Program-made: the position numbers and the translations under genes
Notes under the pieces: model-generated
Databases searched by the model: none
What the model was told of the DNA's origin: nothing
What the model saw: the letters and a program-made list of their open reading frames with translations, nothing else
NCBI GenBank assembly: GCA_013696525.1
Contig: JACCYK010000607.1
Coordinates: 1 to 6,528, forward strand
From: Chloroflexia bacterium
GTDB lineage: Bacteria > Chloroflexota > Chloroflexia > Thermomicrobiales > UBA6265
Reading direction: 5' to 3'
Length of the DNA stretch: 6,528 nucleotides
Shown: positions 5,362 through 6,528 of the stretch, piece by piece
Layout of the letters: every line of letters begins with the position of its first letter
Numbering within the stretch: position 1 is the first letter of the stretch

Positions 5362-5481
5362 ATGGCGCGGAACTTGGTTCGGAGCCTCCTGAGCATTGTG
5401 CTCACCGCTGCCGCTGCCTGGCTGGCGAGCTACATTGTTGAGCGGATATTCGGTCCGGAGGAAGATTCGTCGGGACGATAG
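5362..5481 (+). CDS. 39-residue single-helix membrane microprotein
   Basis: The ATG at 5362 opens a 39-codon frame ending with TAG at 5479-5481. The peptide begins MARNLVRSLL, has a hydrophobic helix at about 8-26 (rich in Leu, Ala, Val, Ile, with Trp20 and Tyr24), then an ERIFGPEEDSSGR acidic tail. Arg3 and Arg7 precede the helix and the tail is acidic, so an N-in orientation is likely. The strong AGGAG 8 nt upstream and tight packing (72 bp after the membrane protein, 17 bp before the kinase) argue for translation. I do not recognise a family. It may associate with a membrane partner such as the neighbouring gene products; no function is claimed. Confidence 0.72.
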   Translation: MARNLVRSLLSIVLTAAAAWLASYIVERIFGPEEDSSGR

Positions 5482-5498
5482 CCCGGGGCGATCAAACC

Positions 5499-6440
5499 GT
5501 GAGGGCAGGGCCAGCCACGCCGAGAGACAGCACGCGCGTCGCGGCGATTATCAACCCGTCGACGCGGGGCGATGCAAGAGCGCTCATCGCGGCCCTGGAG
5601 GCGGCATGTCCCGCCTCGACGCGCCTTGATATCTATCGCACCACGAACCCGGGCGAGGCTGTCGCACTGGCGAACGCGGCAAGCGCGATGGCGGCGATCG
5701 TCATCGCCGTCGGTGGCGATGGGACCGTCGCCGACGTCGTCACGGGGCTCGCCGGCGCCCCGGCTATGCTCGGCATCATGCCGGCGGGATCCACCAACAT
5801 CACGGCCCAAGAGCTTGGCATTCCCGGCCGCGCCGAGGATGCCGCCGCGCTGATCTTCGGACAGCATCGGATCGTGACCATGGATGTTGGCCGCTGTGGC
5901 GAGCGACGTTTCCTCCATATGGCGGGGGCCGGGCTCGACAGCCATTTCTTTGAGCGAACCAGCCGCGCCCTCAAACGCCGCGTGGGTTGGCTGGCCTACG
6001 TGCCGGCGGCGACGGTGGCCATCCGACAGGCCCCGGCGCGGTTCACGATCGACGTGGACACGAGGCGGCTGATCGTCACGTCGCCGATGGTGCTGGTCGC
6101 GAACGGCGGTTCGATCATCTCACCGGTCCTCCGGCTGCATCCGGACGTGCGCTCAGACGACGGGTGGCTCGACGTCCTAGTCTTCACGGCGACGCGGCCC
6201 GGGCCGATCGCCCGGACAATTTGGCAGTTTGTCACCGGTTCGCTCGCCGCCTCGCCCTACGTCGTGCGGATGCGCGGCCGGGCGGTGAGGCTCAGCTCGG
6301 ATCCGCCGCTCCCGGTTCAACTCGATGGGGACGTGGTGACCCGAACGCCGGCGACATTTTCGCTCGAGGCGGGCGGGATCGGCGTGATCGCGCCCGCTAC
6401 GGCAGGGGGAACGACAGTTCGATCGGATCGAAGCTCATGA
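5499..6440 (+). CDS. Diacylglycerol-kinase-type lipid kinase (YegS/DgkB-like)
   Basis: A 313-residue protein with the DAGK catalytic fold, expected to phosphorylate a membrane lipid such as diacylglycerol from the cytoplasmic face. Visible motifs are the N-terminal strand and turn IINPSTRGD (17-25), the nucleotide-binding GGDGT (72-76), PAGSTN (95-100, equivalent to the PxGTxND segment), Asp129, GAGLD (143-147), VANGGS (200-205), DGWLD (221-225) and LDGD (275-278). The GSTN form recalls actinobacterial lipid kinases. Length is normal for the family (about 290-320). The GTG at 5499 is the first possible start after an in-frame stop at 5439, and lies 17 bp after the microprotein stop; its Shine-Dalgarno is weak. 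Lipid specificity (diacylglycerol, phosphatidylglycerol, sphingosine) cannot be told. Its 3' end overlaps a convergent gene by 44 bp. Confidence 0.93.
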   Translation: MRAGPATPRDSTRVAAIINPSTRGDARALIAALEAACPASTRLDIYRTTNPGEAVALANAASAMAAIVIAVGGDGTVADVVTGLAGAPAMLGIMPAGSTNITAQELGIPGRAEDAAALIFGQHRIVTMDVGRCGERRFLHMAGAGLDSHFFERTSRALKRRVGWLAYVPAATVAIRQAPARFTIDVDTRRLIVTSPMVLVANGGSIISPVLRLHPDVRSDDGWLDVLVFTATRPGPIARTIWQFVTGSLAASPYVVRMRGRAVRLSSDPPLPVQLDGDVVTRTPATFSLEAGGIGVIAPATAGGTTVRSDRSS

Positions 6441-6528
6441 CAAATGGCGGACCACCATTTACCACGAGGCTGGTCTGGGCCGCGTTGGAGGTGTAGACGG
6501 CGAAGGTCGTGCCGTAGAGGGTTCCGGT
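6397..6528 (-). CDS. C-terminal fragment of an unidentified protein, runs off the right edge
   Basis: Reading the minus strand from position 6528 gives 43 uninterrupted codons ending in TAG (6399-6397). The peptide starts TGTLYGTTFAVYTSNAAQTS and ends FDPIELSFPLP. About three quarters of the third codon positions are G or C, as in the other genes here, and the composition (Thr, Ser, Gly, aromatic and Pro rich) looks like beta-rich extracellular or surface protein rather than noise. No start codon lies in the window, so the gene continues to the right. The gene is convergent with the lipid kinase, overlapping its last 44 bp. I do not recognise the family, and the short length limits confidence. 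Confidence 0.68.
   Translation of the reverse strand, partial: TGTLYGTTFAVYTSNAAQTSLVVNGGPPFVMSFDPIELSFPLP

Noticed and set aside
5309..5441. A 43-codon frame from an ATG at 5309 overlapping the microprotein.
   Set aside because: No Shine-Dalgarno, the peptide is Arg/His/Cys-rich without structure, and it conflicts with the better supported microprotein frame.
6442..6460. Hairpin AAATGG/CCATTT just after the lipid kinase stop, as a terminator.
   Set aside because: The stem is only 6 bp and AT-rich, no U-tract follows, and it lies inside the convergent coding frame.
5987..6496. A 169-codon plus-strand frame overlapping the lipid kinase 3' half.
   Set aside because: It is out of frame with the conserved kinase motifs and has an Arg/Gly/Ala/Asp-rich shadow composition.

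Overview
The window is about 6.5 kb of GC-rich bacterial chromosome that reads as a normal housekeeping and transport region. I see no transposase, phage gene, integrase, CRISPR array or toxin module. The best guess for the source is a Chloroflexota bacterium of the Thermomicrobia/Sphaerobacter kind. The clues are high GC with GC-rich third codon positions, a Tat-exported sugar-binding protein with an Ala/Thr/Pro/Glu-rich tail, and actinobacterial-looking variants of CoaBC and of the lipid kinase. This is recollection-based inference; a high-GC actinobacterium is the main alternative.

Left part, all on the minus strand. Three tRNA genes form one unit read toward position 1: tRNA-Leu(GAG), tRNA-Val(TAC), tRNA-Phe(GAA). 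A near-consensus sigma-70 promoter lies just upstream (-35 at 402-407, -10 at 379-384) and a GC-rich hairpin downstream (3-28). A 12-bp hairpin (418-443) separates this unit from the transport operon behind it. That operon runs 3568 to 474: a single-domain sugar-type ABC ATPase, an RbsC-type permease overlapping it by 11 bp, a 142-bp gap, then a Tat-exported RbsB-type binding protein. Together they make a CUT2-type importer whose substrate I cannot name.

Right part, on the plus strand. A 171-bp divergent intergenic region with a promoter facing each way leads to coaBC, the bifunctional phosphopantothenoylcysteine synthetase/decarboxylase of coenzyme A synthesis. Its 3' end overlaps a small two-helix membrane protein that resembles the YggT family. 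Next come a 39-residue single-helix membrane microprotein with a strong Shine-Dalgarno sequence, and a diacylglycerol-kinase-type (YegS/DgkB-like) lipid kinase. These four may be one transcript.

Right edge. The last 132 bases carry the C-terminal 43 codons of another gene on the minus strand. It is convergent with the lipid kinase and overlaps its 3' end by 44 bp.

The points most worth a second look are the unlisted microprotein, the convergent gene at the right edge, the CoaC active-site substitutions (Asn to Asp, Cys to Ser), the hairpins placed directly against two Shine-Dalgarno sequences, and the binding protein that carries a Tat signal but no lipobox. I did not find evidence for a wholly new system here.
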